A DNA stretch of 64,000 nucleotides. It comes from Streptomyces sp. CB02009. GTDB taxonomy: Bacteria > Actinomycetota > Actinomycetes > Streptomycetales > Streptomycetaceae. Each line of letters opens with the position of its first letter. Within the stretch, counting starts at the first letter, position 1. The stretch covers positions 140,594-204,593 of the forward strand of contig NZ_LIVV01000005.1 in the NCBI RefSeq assembly GCF_001905825.1, written 5' to 3'. Below, piece by piece: positions 19,301 through 27,789 of the stretch. The notes below the pieces were generated by a model. That model had not been told where the DNA came from. It did not search any database and was given only the letters and a program-made list of their open reading frames with translations. The position numbers and the translations under genes were made by a program.

Positions 19301-19604
19301 TGCGCTGTTCGGTACGTACGGCGACCGGCGGGGCGCGGACTGGGCCCGCTTCCTGCGCTGCACGCTGCTCCCGCACGCGGTGCCGGGGAACCCGGAGCCG
19401 GGGACGGTCACGGCGCGCGAGGAGCTCGCGGCGCTGGTCGCGGACCGGCATCCGGCGCGCGATCCGCGGCTCGACGACTGCGCCGAGGCGTACGCGGTGG
19501 TCCTGGGCCGGGGCGTCCACCCGTCGACGCCCTGGCAGGCCTGGGACCTGGGCATGGTGCCGAACCGGCACGCCCGGGAGGTCCTGGGGGTACCGGTGGG
19601 ATAG
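16347..19604 (+). CDS. Large STAND/NB-ARC ATPase with TPR array and N-terminal membrane segments
   Basis: 1085 residues from ATG 16347 (GGAGGGGGACGCAC just upstream; an ATG 30 bases earlier is possible). Order: a charged N-terminus, two adjacent hydrophobic helices (about 78-125) that could form a membrane hairpin, a Pro/Arg linker, then an NB-ARC-like ATPase with Walker A LLHGEPGSGRTALA (about 265-278), Walker B VTVILDDAVDAAQV (about 355-368) and a GLPLAL motif near 440. The C-terminal half (about 690-1000) is a run of tetratricopeptide repeats. STAND proteins act as ligand-gated switches in regulation or defence. It lacks the N-terminal DNA-binding domain of SARP/AfsR regulators, so direct transcription control is not supported. 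It is divergent from the linaridin operon. Confidence 0.8.
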   Translation: MRDSHRAEAERLWERTVEEELRSSGSRAGAETLLARGRAALDSMAAGAGEEYTAYVRALEEGAPGARTTAHRSSGPLFGGPALVAGVAAVAAVGADLALGTTTGTALGAGAVVAVAGAAATVLKATGGRAEQAAPTAAAAPAAVADGAVEAARARWLTALEVRGMRPFLERERAAPAGGAGDAPPADVAERPSWDRRTPAPRPPERLRGSDRSAAARRRAVLERSFGHLPDAGGDFAGRREELARITRWVQTGRASAETRPTVVLLHGEPGSGRTALAVRAAHALRDQFRGACVVDLRGGASGERPLATREALLHLLNRLGAPRDRLLFREGATADQQAARLTELYQRQLTGVPVTVILDDAVDAAQVRALLPERSESLVLVTCREPLDLGDVAAHVLPVAALDAAGAEELLRAAGGAADPGPYDAEALDRIRELCGGLPLALRAAGSLLRRRSMDDLAEVLGRPGWGDAPLERALWARYFVDLDDEARRLLRRLSLAGRASLGAAAAAALLDGSGADGARLLRELAGAGLLAPVRGERYRLHDAVRGFAAARLLDEEDAAETAAAQERLIRNYAELADAVIRMVDGKMSTRANRFDGHGFGSLEAALSWLDEESSFITAALRHTDGVDQQTVLDLLGALCDYCLLRGDLYRLGEINELAESVGQGQLSRSVQWRTGIAARQLGELDKARTTLTSVVSLYQEAHQDPGAALALCSLGITLHHQGRLTEAAARLREALALQEPAALAADRGWTLHALAAVERDRGDLAEATALLDRSLALHREHESPHGQAWAHFQRGQVLLLRGDLAGAEAGLREALDGYGRIHDGRGAAWALTQLARARLAAGDAEPAVEGLRGALARHREQEDARGEAWTLFHLAHALEERGDRDDAVRELGRARTMFSRMRDVYGLASARHHSGRVTRDQLAARTGGLRNSGFARQLLVDARADFHRIGVPHGEAWTCLELAVIDAGNARVPQALALCDEARALFGTYGDRRGADWARFLRCTLLPHAVPGNPEPGTVTAREELAALVADRHPARDPRLDDCAEAYAVVLGRGVHPSTPWQAWDLGMVPNRHAREVLGVPVG

Positions 19605-19717
19605 CCCGCCGCGGCACGAGGGCGTCCCCGCCCCGCAGCGCCGGGCGGATGGCCCGCCGCGGCACGACGGCGCCCCCGGGTCCGTACCTCTGAGGTACGG
19701 ACCCGGGGGCGGTTCGG

Positions 19718-19954
19718 CTACTTGCCGGCGGGGCCGGCCGAGGGGGCCGGGGCCCCCGGGGCGGCGGCCGGGTCCGGGGCCTCCTCGAAGTCGACCTTGC
19801 CCATGTGGCGGTTCATCGACTTCATCAGCTGCCAGACCGCGAGGGCCAGCACCGCGAAGACGACGAAGCCGAGGACGCCGGGGGTCACCTTGTTCTCGTC
19901 CAGCTCTTCGGCGGCGAAGGGGACAAGCTGGGTCAGTGCCAGGTGTGCGCTCAT
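19718..19954 (-). CDS. Small single-pass membrane protein downstream of mca
   Basis: A 78-residue protein (start ATG 19954, one base after the mca stop; an overlapping ATG at 19963 is an alternative). It has one membrane helix, TPGVLGFVVFAVLALAVWQLM (about 25-44), a basic-then-acidic cytoplasmic patch (KSMNRHMGKVDFEEAPD) and a Pro/Ala tail. Spacing implies translational coupling to mca. Its function is unknown; the pairing with mca appears in other Streptomyces as I recall. Confidence 0.78.
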   Translation of the reverse strand: MSAHLALTQLVPFAAEELDENKVTPGVLGFVVFAVLALAVWQLMKSMNRHMGKVDFEEAPDPAAAPGAPAPSAGPAGK

Positions 19955-19955
19955 G

Positions 19956-20834
19956 TCAGGCATTGTCGCGGATGCCCGCGAAGAGATCTTCCTCGGGGAG
20001 GGAGGTCGGCACCAGCGCCTTGCTGAGCTCGTACTCCTCCGTCGGCCAGACCTCCTTCTGGATGTCCATCGGGACCCGGAACCAGCCGCCGTCGGGGTCG
20101 ATCTGGGTGCGGTGGGCGATCAGGGCCTTGTCGCGGATCTCGAAGAACTCCGCGCAGGGCACGTGGGTGGTCAGCGTCCGCTCCTTGCCCCCGAACTCCT
20201 TCCAGCGCTCCAGCCACTCGCCGTACGGGGACTCCAGGCCCCGCGCGAGGAGCGCCTCGTGCAGGGCGACCGTGCGGGGGCGGTTGAAGCCCTGGTTGTA
20301 GTAGAGCTTCAGGGGCTGCCAGACCGGGCCGAACTCGGCCTCGGGGAACTTCTCGGCGTCGGCCGCGCCGTCGAAGGCCACCATCGAGATCTTGTGGGTC
20401 ATGATGTGGTCGGGGTGCGGGTATCCGCCGTTCTCGTCGTAGGTCGTGACGACCTGCGGACGGAAGGAGCGGATCTTGCGGACCAGTTCCCCGGCCGCGG
20501 TGTCGACGTCCTCCAGGGCGAAGCAGCCCTCGGGGAGCGGCGGCAGCGGGTCGCCCTCGGGCAGGCCCGAGTCGACGAAGCCCAGCCATTCCTGGGAGAC
20601 GCCGAGGATCTCGCGGGCCTCGTCCATCTCCTTGCGGCGTACCTCGTGGATGTTCGCCTCGACATAGGCGTCACCCTGGAGCTGGGGGTTCAGGACCGAG
20701 CCGCGCTCGCCGCCCGTGCACGTCACGACCATGACGTCCACCCCCTCGGACACGTACTTGGCCATCGTGGCCGCACCCTTGCTCGACTCGTCGTCGGGGT
20801 GGGCGTGAACGGCCATCAGTCGCAGCTGCTCAGT
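19956..20834 (-). CDS. mca: Mycothiol S-conjugate amidase Mca
   Basis: 292 residues from a TTG start (GAGGATCGAG precedes it; the protein then reads MTEQLRLMAVHAHPDDESS, the usual family N-terminus). The zinc-binding motif AHPDDE (about 12-17) with a distant HPDH (GGYPHPDHIMTH) is the LmbE/PIG-L metal site. Mca hydrolyses mycothiol conjugates to release mercapturic acids for export, detoxifying electrophiles and antibiotics, and also processes mycothiol-derived natural products. It is cytosolic. Divergent DUF4307 gene on the other side suggests a shared promoter region. Confidence 0.95.
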   Translation of the reverse strand, partial: TEQLRLMAVHAHPDDESSKGAATMAKYVSEGVDVMVVTCTGGERGSVLNPQLQGDAYVEANIHEVRRKEMDEAREILGVSQEWLGFVDSGLPEGDPLPPLPEGCFALEDVDTAAGELVRKIRSFRPQVVTTYDENGGYPHPDHIMTHKISMVAFDGAADAEKFPEAEFGPVWQPLKLYYNQGFNRPRTVALHEALLARGLESPYGEWLERWKEFGGKERTLTTHVPCAEFFEIRDKALIAHRTQIDPDGGWFRVPMDIQKEVWPTEEYELSKALVPTSLPEEDLFAGIRDNA

Positions 20835-20935
20835 CAAGACTCGATCCTCAGTGATTCGACGCGGAGCGTGGTCTCTATAGTGACGGAATCGGGGGAGCGA
20901 AAATTCCGCCACCCCCGGCTTCGAGAGGATCGATC

Positions 20936-21337
20936 ATGAGCGCGGTGCGAGAGCAGCTGCCCGAGGGGCGCTACGGACGCTCCGCGGACGAGGCGGCCGA
21001 CCGCAAGCTCAGGATCACCGGCGCCGTGCTCGGCGTCCTCTTCCTCGGACTGATGGGCTGGTTCGGCTGGTACTACGTCGTCGACAGCAAGATCAGCGCC
21101 GAGATGATCAAGTTCGACGTGGTGAGCGCCACCGAGGTCCAGGTACACCTGGAGATCCGCAAGGACGAGGGCGTCAAGGGCGTCTGCACCCTGCGCTCCC
21201 GCTCCGAGGACGGCGCCGAGGTCGCCCGCAAGGACGTCCGGGTCGACGAGCCCGCGGGCCGGGTCGACCGCGTCTACTCGCTGCGCACGACCGCCCGCGC
21301 GACCAGTGCGGAGCTCATGGGGTGTACGGCTCGGTAG
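20936..21337 (+). CDS. DUF4307 membrane protein
   Basis: 133 residues with a GAGAGGAT ribosome site. N-terminal segment LPEGRYGRSADEAADRKL, one membrane helix (ITGAVLGVLFLGLMGWFGWYYVV, about 27-49), then an extracytoplasmic beta-rich domain with two Cys (VCTLRS, GCTAR) and a conserved WYYVVDSKIS. The family is restricted to actinobacteria and always near mca or greA; its function is unknown. Confidence 0.88.
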   Translation: MSAVREQLPEGRYGRSADEAADRKLRITGAVLGVLFLGLMGWFGWYYVVDSKISAEMIKFDVVSATEVQVHLEIRKDEGVKGVCTLRSRSEDGAEVARKDVRVDEPAGRVDRVYSLRTTARATSAELMGCTAR

Positions 21338-21526
21338 CGGTGGGTAGGGACCGGGTGTCGAGTCCCGGCGCGTCACCCCGGTGACCTGGGGCGACGCCAT
21401 CTTGATGGTTATGTCCTCCCGCTTTTCGCCACTCATTGTTAGGCTCGTGGTTTCGCCCACCCGGGACAGCAGAGCTTTCCCGTGTAGGGCGATGCTTTGT
21501 ATTCCCAGTACCTACGAGGAGCACCT

Positions 21527-22024
21527 GTGACCCAGACCAGCGACAACGTCACCTGGCTCACCCAGGAGGCGTACAACAAGCTCAAGGACGAGCTTGAGTA
21601 CCTGTCTGGTCCCGCGCGCACGGAGATCACCGTCAAGATCGCCGCAGCCCGCGAAGAGGGGGACCTGCGCGAGAACGGCGGGTACCACGCGGCCAAGGAG
21701 GAGCAGGGCAAGCAGGAGCTCCGCATCCGGCAGCTGACCCAGCTCCTCGAGCACGCCAAGGTCGGCGAGGCTCCGGCGGACGACGGCGTCGTCGAGCCGG
21801 GCATGGTCGTCACGATCGCCTTCGACGGCGACGAGAACGACACGACGACCTTCCTGCTCGCCTCCCGCGAGTACGCGAGCGGCGACATCGAGACCTACTC
21901 GCCGCAGTCGCCGCTCGGCGTCGGTGTCAACGGCAAGAAGGCCGGTGACGACGCCGAGTACGAGCTGCCGAACGGCAAGAAGGCCACGGTGAAGATCCTC
22001 AGCGCGAAGCCGTACAACGGCTGA
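21527..22024 (+). CDS. greA: Transcription elongation factor GreA
   Basis: 165 residues from GTG 21527 with CGAGGAG upstream. N-terminal coiled coil (about 10-80) contains the tip acidic motif AAREEGDLRENGGYHAAKE, whose Asp/Glu stimulate RNA cleavage by backtracked RNA polymerase; the C-terminal FKBP-like domain (about 85-165) has SPQSPLGVGVNGKKAGD. It rescues stalled polymerase. It is monocistronic, followed by a strong terminator. Confidence 0.97.
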   Translation: MTQTSDNVTWLTQEAYNKLKDELEYLSGPARTEITVKIAAAREEGDLRENGGYHAAKEEQGKQELRIRQLTQLLEHAKVGEAPADDGVVEPGMVVTIAFDGDENDTTTFLLASREYASGDIETYSPQSPLGVGVNGKKAGDDAEYELPNGKKATVKILSAKPYNG

Positions 22025-22040
22025 GGCACAGCTCTCCACG

Positions 22041-22070
22041 AAGGGCCGGCCCCCACCGGGGCCGGCCCTT
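22041..22070 (+). terminator. greA terminator
   Basis: AAGGGCCGGCCCC / GGGGCCGGCCCTT stem with a short loop directly after greA. Confidence 0.9.
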
Positions 22071-22167
22071 CGTGCTGCGTACGGCCGGCCCCCGTCCCGC
22101 ACCCACCGTCCGGTGATGCGATGAGGCATGATGCGGCCTGACGTCGCGTCACAAGGGGGATGACGAA

Positions 22168-24606
22168 GTGCTGGGACCGCTGCGCGCGGGCACACCGCGC
22201 CTGATAGGACCGTACGAACTGCTCGCCAGGCTCGGGGCGGGCGGGATGGGCGAGGTCTTCCTCGGGCGGGGCGGCGGCGGCGCGGACGGCACGTTCGTCG
22301 CCGTGAAGACCGTCCGGCGCGACGTCGCGGGCGACCCCGCCTTCCGCGACCGCTTCCGCCGGGAGATACGGGTCGCCGCGCTCGTGGACAGCGCGTACGC
22401 CGCCGCCCCGCTCGGCGGTGACGCCGACGCCGAGGTGCCCTGGCTGGCCACCGCGTACGTCCCCGGGCCGAGTCTCTCGCAGGCCGTCCGGCGCGGCGGC
22501 GCGCTGCCCGTGGACTCCGTCCGCGCGCTCGGCACCGCCGTCGCACGGGCCCTCGCCGATCTGCACCGGGCCGGGGTCCTGCACCGGGACCTCAAGCCCG
22601 GCAACGTCATGCTCTCCGTCGACGGGCCCCGTCTCATCGACTTCGGCATCGCCCGCAGCAGCACGGCCACCACGATGACCGCCACCGGTCTGATGGTCGG
22701 CACCCCTTCCTTCATGTCGCCCGAGCACGTGGCCGGCGCCCGGCGGGTGACCGCCGCGTCCGACGTCTTCTGCCTCGGCTCGCTGCTCTGCTTCGCGGCG
22801 ACCGGCGAGGACCCCTTCGGCGACGGTCCGCTCGCCGCCGTCCTGTACCGGGTCTCCCAGGCCGAGGCCGACCTCGCCCGGGTCCCGGCGGAGCTGCGCG
22901 ACACCGTCGCCGCCTGTCTGGCCCTCGACCCGGCGGACCGGCCGACGCCGGAGGAGCTCGCGGAGCTCCTCGGCGGCGGCACGCCGAAGGTCTTCCCGTG
23001 GCCCGGGGCGGTACGGGACCACATCGGCGAGTACGGCACGGAGCTCGCCCAGCTCGTCGCCTCCGGCGGGCCGCTCCTGGAGGCCGCCCCGGCGGACCCG
23101 GGAGACGCGGCGGCGAACCCCGACGCACCCGGCCTGCACTCCGCGGCGACCCGGGCACCGGTCTCCGCGCCGGCCGCGACCGGCCCGAACGGCACGGGCG
23201 ACCCGGGCGACGCGGCCGGCCGCCGGCGCCGGGTCCGGCTGCTCGCGGCCGCCGTGGCCCTGGCCGTCGTGGCCGGCGGCGTCGGCACGTACCTGCTGTG
23301 GCCGGAGGGCGGGCCGGGGAAGCCTCAGCCCCCGAAGGCCGCGCCGGTGGCGCCCCGGATCCCGGGCGTCGACGGCCGGGGCCTCGCCGACTCCTCCGGT
23401 GTGGTCCCGCAGAACACCGCCCAGCGGCCGGCCGGCTGGAAGCCCTGGCAGGCGAAGCTCGGCGACCCGGCGCTCGGCTGCTCGGCCGGCGAGAAGGTGC
23501 TGGTCTGCCGGACCACGAACGGACGCTACGTGGCGCTGGACCCGGCGAGCGGCAAGCAGCTGTGGGACGTCCCGGCCGCCAAGGACACCCCCGACCAGAC
23601 CTACATCAGCGGCAAGGGGTTCCCCTTCACCGCCGGCAGCGCCACGGCCCCCATGGTCCACGACGGCAGCGTCGTCCTCGTCGCGAACGGCTCCCTCCAG
23701 GTCCGGGACGCGCGCACTGGGGCGGTCCGCTGGCAGAAGCCGGCCGTCGGCCCGCAGGGCCTCTGGGCCACCCGGCCCGTCGTCGCCGACGGGATCGTCT
23801 TCGCGGCGACGAACGTGACGGAGGACGCCCTGAACGTGCGGGCCGCGCTGACGGCGTTCTCCCTGGCCGACGGAGAGACGATCTGGTCGGAGGAGCTCAC
23901 CAACGGCGAGACGTCCTTCGCCGAGCGCCGGGCGTACGAACCCGTCGCCTACGCCAAGGGCGTCGTCTACGCCCTCAGCCAGGGCGGACTCGTCTCGTAC
24001 GACGGCCGGAACGGCACCCAGCTCGGGCAGGTCGAACCCGACGCCAAGGACTGCTGGGACATCAAGGTGCTCGGTACGTCGGCGTACTGCTCCGGAGCCG
24101 GGGCGGGCAGCGACACCGACACGGCCCTGCACCAGCTCGACGCCCGCACCCTCGCCCCGAAGGCGTCGCTGCCCGGCGGCCTCGCCACGGCGGCTCCCAC
24201 GGCGGTCGGCCCACGGGCCGTGGTGGCCTTCGACGGCGGCCTGCGGATCCTCGACCCGCGCACCGGCGGGACACTCGCCTCGTTCCCGGCCGGCCGGGCT
24301 CCGGCCGGACTGGCCCAGAGCTGGTCGTCGCCGCTGCTCGCCGGCGACCAGATCGTCTACGCCGACTACTCCGCCCTCCACACGGTGCGGCTGGGCGCCG
24401 ACGGCAGGCCGGGGGACCTGAAGGTCACGCCGTTGCCGGGCGCCCCCGGGCCGCGCGCCGAGGAGGAGGACTACGACCCGAGCTTCGGGAACATCGTCGC
24501 CAGGCAGATCCGGGAGCCGGAGGTGCTGCCGGTGGGCGGCATCGCGTACGTCGTCTTCGACAAGGGCGCGGTCGCCTCCGTCGCCCTGCCCGGCGAGAAG
24601 GAGTAG
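22168..24606 (+). CDS. Receptor-like Ser/Thr protein kinase with extracellular PQQ-type beta-propeller (1)
   Basis: 812 residues from GTG. Kinase domain (about 11-275): P-loop LGAGGMGEVF, Lys in FVAVKTV, catalytic HRDLKPGNVM, metal-binding DFG (LIDFGIAR), activation segment GTPSFMSPEH. A membrane helix LLAAAVALAVVAGGVGTYLLW lies near 356-377. The outer part (about 395-812) has repeated W-x-V/DP-G-K-x-LW blades of the PQQ-repeat propeller class (ALDPASGKQLWDV, VRDARTGAVRWQK, LDPRTGGTLASF). All catalytic residues are intact. It would sense an extracellular ligand or wall fragment and phosphorylate cytosolic proteins. It is four bases from a paralogue. Confidence 0.9.
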   Translation: MLGPLRAGTPRLIGPYELLARLGAGGMGEVFLGRGGGGADGTFVAVKTVRRDVAGDPAFRDRFRREIRVAALVDSAYAAAPLGGDADAEVPWLATAYVPGPSLSQAVRRGGALPVDSVRALGTAVARALADLHRAGVLHRDLKPGNVMLSVDGPRLIDFGIARSSTATTMTATGLMVGTPSFMSPEHVAGARRVTAASDVFCLGSLLCFAATGEDPFGDGPLAAVLYRVSQAEADLARVPAELRDTVAACLALDPADRPTPEELAELLGGGTPKVFPWPGAVRDHIGEYGTELAQLVASGGPLLEAAPADPGDAAANPDAPGLHSAATRAPVSAPAATGPNGTGDPGDAAGRRRRVRLLAAAVALAVVAGGVGTYLLWPEGGPGKPQPPKAAPVAPRIPGVDGRGLADSSGVVPQNTAQRPAGWKPWQAKLGDPALGCSAGEKVLVCRTTNGRYVALDPASGKQLWDVPAAKDTPDQTYISGKGFPFTAGSATAPMVHDGSVVLVANGSLQVRDARTGAVRWQKPAVGPQGLWATRPVVADGIVFAATNVTEDALNVRAALTAFSLADGETIWSEELTNGETSFAERRAYEPVAYAKGVVYALSQGGLVSYDGRNGTQLGQVEPDAKDCWDIKVLGTSAYCSGAGAGSDTDTALHQLDARTLAPKASLPGGLATAAPTAVGPRAVVAFDGGLRILDPRTGGTLASFPAGRAPAGLAQSWSSPLLAGDQIVYADYSALHTVRLGADGRPGDLKVTPLPGAPGPRAEEEDYDPSFGNIVARQIREPEVLPVGGIAYVVFDKGAVASVALPGEKE

Positions 24607-24610
24607 TCCC

Positions 24611-26938
24611 GTGCTGGAAGCCCTGCCCCCGGGCCGGCCCGCGCAGCTCGTCGGCCCCTACCGGCTCCTCGCCCGGCTCGGCGCCGGCGGCATGGGCGAG
24701 GTCCATCTCGCCTGCCGGGCGGACGCGCCGACGGCCGACCCGTACCGGATGGTCGCGGTGAAGACCGTACGGAGCGATCTGGAGGTCGACGGGGACTTCC
24801 GGACCCGGTTCCGGCGGGAGATCGCGGCGGCCCGGACGGTCGACGGGCCGGGCGTGGCGCGGCTCGTCGACGCGGACGCCGACGCGGCCTCGCCGTGGCT
24901 GGCGACGGAGTACGTGCCGGGCCCCTCGCTCGCGGAGGCCGTCGTACGGTCCGGGGCGCTGCCCGCCGCGACGGTGCGGGCCCTGGGGATCGCCCTGGCC
25001 ACCGCCCTGTCCGGCGTCCACGGGGCGAAGGTGCTGCACCGCGACCTCAAACCGGCGAACGTCCTGCTCGGCACGGCCGGGCCCAAGCTGATCGACTTCG
25101 GCATCGCGCAGGCCTTCGAGGCGACGGCGCTCACCTCGACCGGTCTGGTCGTGGGATCCCCCGGTTTCATGTCGCCGGAGCACCTGGCGGGCAGCCGCGC
25201 GGTGGTGCCCGCGTCGGACGTGTTCTGTCTGGGCGCGGTCCTCGCGTTCGCGGCGAGCGGCCGGGGGCCCTTCCAGGACGACGAGATGGCCGCGGTGGTC
25301 TACCGGATCATCCGGGCGGACGCCGACCTGACCGGTGTCCCGGAGGAGCTGCGGCCGGTGGTGGAGCGCTGCCTGCGGCTCGACCCGGCCGAGCGGCCGA
25401 CGGCGGCGGAGCTGGGGGCGCTCCTCGGTGCCGGAGCGGGCCCCGGGGTCTTCCCCTGGCCCGGCGGGGTGCTGTCGCTGCTCGCCGAGTACGGGGAGGC
25501 GGCGCGGACGGCCGGTGAGGCGGCCGCCTCGGGCGCGGGCGTGGCGGACCTGCCGACGCTCGGGCCGGTGGTGCCGTACTCCCCGACGGCCGTCCCGAAC
25601 CGTCCGGCGACCCCGCCGGCGGACCCCGTGGCGCCGCGCCGGCGCCGCTGGGGCGCGGCCGTGGCCGGTGCGGTGGCCGTCGCCGTCGCGGCCACGGCCG
25701 GTGTGGTCCTGGTGAACCGGGACGGCGGGGACGGCGGCGGGACGGCGGGGCCCTCGGTCTCGAACAGCTCCTCCCCCGGCGCGACCGGTACGGGGAGCGC
25801 CGGCCCGTCGACCCTGAGCCAGGTCGTCCTGCCGTACGGCGGGAAGGGCCGTACCAACGACTTCGGCACGGCGGCGACGGACCGGGGGCACCGCCCGGCG
25901 GGCTGGTCGCCCTGGATGGTGCGGACGGAGGCCACCGACGGCGCCTGCTCCCTCTCCCCGAAGGTGCTGGTCTGCGCGGGCTCCGGCGGCGCGCTGGTGG
26001 GGCTGAGCGCGGCGGACGGCCATGAGCTGTGGTCGGTCGAGGCGCGCACCAACGCCGAGGGGCTGCGGTCCACAGCGCAGTACCCGGCCATCGTCGGCGA
26101 CCGGGTCTACGTGGCGGAGTCCTCGGGGACCGTCGCGTACGGCCTGCAGAACGGCCGGAAGGAGGGCACCCTCCCGGGTCCCGGCGCCGCGTGGGCGGTG
26201 AAGGGCTCCGACCTGGCCGACGGCGTCCTCCACATCGCGTACGTGAACACGGCGTCCACCGAGGCGGACGGCGGGGCGGGCGGAGGCCTCGTGACGGCGG
26301 TGAGGCTCGGCGGGAGCGGGAAGGACGCGGGCAGCGTGCTGTGGAAGGCACCGCTGGACGGCTTCCCCGAGCAGCCGGTGGCGGCGGGCGGTCGCGTGTA
26401 CGTCCCCGTCGGGACCGTGCCGGTGGCGCTCAACGGGCGGACCGGGAGGACGGCGGCGCGCGGGGCGGAGGGCTGCCAAAAGGTCACCGTGCACGAGAAG
26501 AGCGGCAGCGTGCTCTGCTCGGGCACCGCGGACGGCTCGGTGACCGTGCTCGACGCGGCGACGCTGAAGCTGCGGCGGTCCCTCGGCTCGGGGGTGACGG
26601 CGGGCCCCGCCGTCAACGCGGACGGCCTGGTGGCGGTGACGAACGGGCAGACCGTGACCACCTACGACCTGCGGACCGGCGAGAAGGACTGGTCGATGAC
26701 GCCGATGATGACCGAGGGCGACCCGCAGCGGATCTACTTCGCGGGCGACCGCGTGATCACGGTGGGGAAGGGAGAGGTGGTCTCCCTCGCCGCGGCCGCC
26801 CCCTCCGGACAGGAGCGCTTCGATGCCAACCTCCCGGACGACTTCGACGCGCAGGCCACCGGAGACGCGCTGGCCGCCGGAGGGGCGGTCTTCCTCGCCC
26901 TCCCCGACGGCCTCGTCGTCTCCGGGTACCTGCCCTGA
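24611..26938 (+). CDS. Receptor-like Ser/Thr protein kinase with extracellular PQQ-type beta-propeller (2)
   Basis: 775 residues from GTG 24611, sharing the layout of the preceding kinase: kinase domain about 12-280 with LGAGGMGEVHLA, HRDLKPANVL, LIDFGIAQ and GSPGFMSPEH; one membrane helix AAVAGAVAVAVAATAGVVLV near 346-367; a Ser/Gly-rich stalk; and a propeller (LSAADGHELWSV, LNGRTGRTAARG, YDLRTGEKDWSM). Both kinases start with the same GPYxLLARLGAGGMGEV block, so they are a tandem duplication whose sensor halves have diverged. The close spacing implies co-translation and possible heterodimer formation. A direct repeat covers its stop codon. Confidence 0.9.
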   Translation: MLEALPPGRPAQLVGPYRLLARLGAGGMGEVHLACRADAPTADPYRMVAVKTVRSDLEVDGDFRTRFRREIAAARTVDGPGVARLVDADADAASPWLATEYVPGPSLAEAVVRSGALPAATVRALGIALATALSGVHGAKVLHRDLKPANVLLGTAGPKLIDFGIAQAFEATALTSTGLVVGSPGFMSPEHLAGSRAVVPASDVFCLGAVLAFAASGRGPFQDDEMAAVVYRIIRADADLTGVPEELRPVVERCLRLDPAERPTAAELGALLGAGAGPGVFPWPGGVLSLLAEYGEAARTAGEAAASGAGVADLPTLGPVVPYSPTAVPNRPATPPADPVAPRRRRWGAAVAGAVAVAVAATAGVVLVNRDGGDGGGTAGPSVSNSSSPGATGTGSAGPSTLSQVVLPYGGKGRTNDFGTAATDRGHRPAGWSPWMVRTEATDGACSLSPKVLVCAGSGGALVGLSAADGHELWSVEARTNAEGLRSTAQYPAIVGDRVYVAESSGTVAYGLQNGRKEGTLPGPGAAWAVKGSDLADGVLHIAYVNTASTEADGGAGGGLVTAVRLGGSGKDAGSVLWKAPLDGFPEQPVAAGGRVYVPVGTVPVALNGRTGRTAARGAEGCQKVTVHEKSGSVLCSGTADGSVTVLDAATLKLRRSLGSGVTAGPAVNADGLVAVTNGQTVTTYDLRTGEKDWSMTPMMTEGDPQRIYFAGDRVITVGKGEVVSLAAAAPSGQERFDANLPDDFDAQATGDALAAGGAVFLALPDGLVVSGYLP

Positions 26939-26964
26939 CGGCTCCCGGTATCTGCCCTGACGGC
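26921..26964 (+). repeat. 22-bp tandem duplication across the kinase stop codon
   Basis: Two copies (26921-26942 and 26943-26964) differ at two positions; each contains TGCCCTGACGGC with the TGA stop. The second copy lies outside the gene, evidence of a small slippage duplication. Confidence 0.85.
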
Positions 26965-26982
26965 TCCGGGTGCGCGGAGCGC

Positions 26983-27789
26983 TCAGCCGTTCGCGCGCCG
27001 GTACTTGCGGACGGACAGGGTCCGGAAGATGGCGACGATCAGGACGGAGTAGATCAGCGAGGCCCACACCGGGTACTGCATCGGCCAGGCGTCGGACGGT
27101 GACAGGCCGGGATCGCCGAAGAGCTTGCGGCAGGCCTGGACGGTCGCGCTGAACGGGTTCCACTCCGCGACGGGCTGCAGCCAGCCCGGCAGGTTGCTGG
27201 TGTCCACGAAGGCGTTCGAGATGAAGGTCACCGGGAAGAGCCAGATCAGGCCGCCCGAGGTCGCGGCCTCCGGGGTGCGGACCGAGAGGCCGATCAGGGC
27301 GCCGATCCAGGTGAAGGCGTAGCCGAGGAGGAGCAGCAGGGCGAAGCCGGCCATCACCTTCCCGAAGTTGGTCGGCGCCGCGTAACCGGGCCGCCAGCCG
27401 ATGATCAGCGCGACGACCGCGAGCACGGTCAACGTCAGCGCGGTCTGCACGAGGTCGGCGAGGGTGCGGCCGGTGAGGACCGCGCCCCGGGCCATGGGCA
27501 GGGACCGGAACCGGTCGATGAGGCCCTTGTGCATGTCGTCGGCGATGCCGGCGCCCGCGCCCGCCGTGGCGAAGGTGACGGTCTGCGCGAAGATGCCGGC
27601 CATCAGGAAGTTCTTGTAGACGTCCGGGGAGGTGCTGCCGTCGACGCTCATCGAGCCGCCGAAGACGTACGTGAAGAGGATCACGAACATCACCGGCTGG
27701 ATCAGGCCGAACAGGATCATCTCGGGAATCCTGGACATTCTGATCAGGTTCCTGCGGGCGATCACCAGGGAGTCGTTCATGGTGCTCAC
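26983..27789 (-). CDS. DrrB-type ABC-2 exporter permease
   Basis: 268 residues from GTG 27789 (GGAGG seven bases upstream), overlapping the ATPase stop by four bases. Six membrane helices, including MILFGLIQPVMFVILFTYVFGG, MAGIFAQTVTFATAGAGAGI, LTLTVLAVVALIIGW and LIYSVLIVAIFRTL; the ABC-2 signature region around EWNPFSATVQACRKLFG is present. Together with the adjacent DrrA-like ATPase it forms an exporter of the daunorubicin-resistance class, which expels hydrophobic drugs or lipids. Confidence 0.9.
   Translation of the reverse strand: MSTMNDSLVIARRNLIRMSRIPEMILFGLIQPVMFVILFTYVFGGSMSVDGSTSPDVYKNFLMAGIFAQTVTFATAGAGAGIADDMHKGLIDRFRSLPMARGAVLTGRTLADLVQTALTLTVLAVVALIIGWRPGYAAPTNFGKVMAGFALLLLLGYAFTWIGALIGLSVRTPEAATSGGLIWLFPVTFISNAFVDTSNLPGWLQPVAEWNPFSATVQACRKLFGDPGLSPSDAWPMQYPVWASLIYSVLIVAIFRTLSVRKYRRANG

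Noticed and set aside
16566..19571. 1001-residue minus-strand frame opposite the STAND/TPR gene
   Set aside because: Repetitive Arg/Gln/Val-rich sequence mirroring the TPR codons; no ribosome site.
24425..27163. 912-residue minus-strand frame opposite the second kinase
   Set aside because: Antisense to two kinase genes with canonical motifs; no domain.
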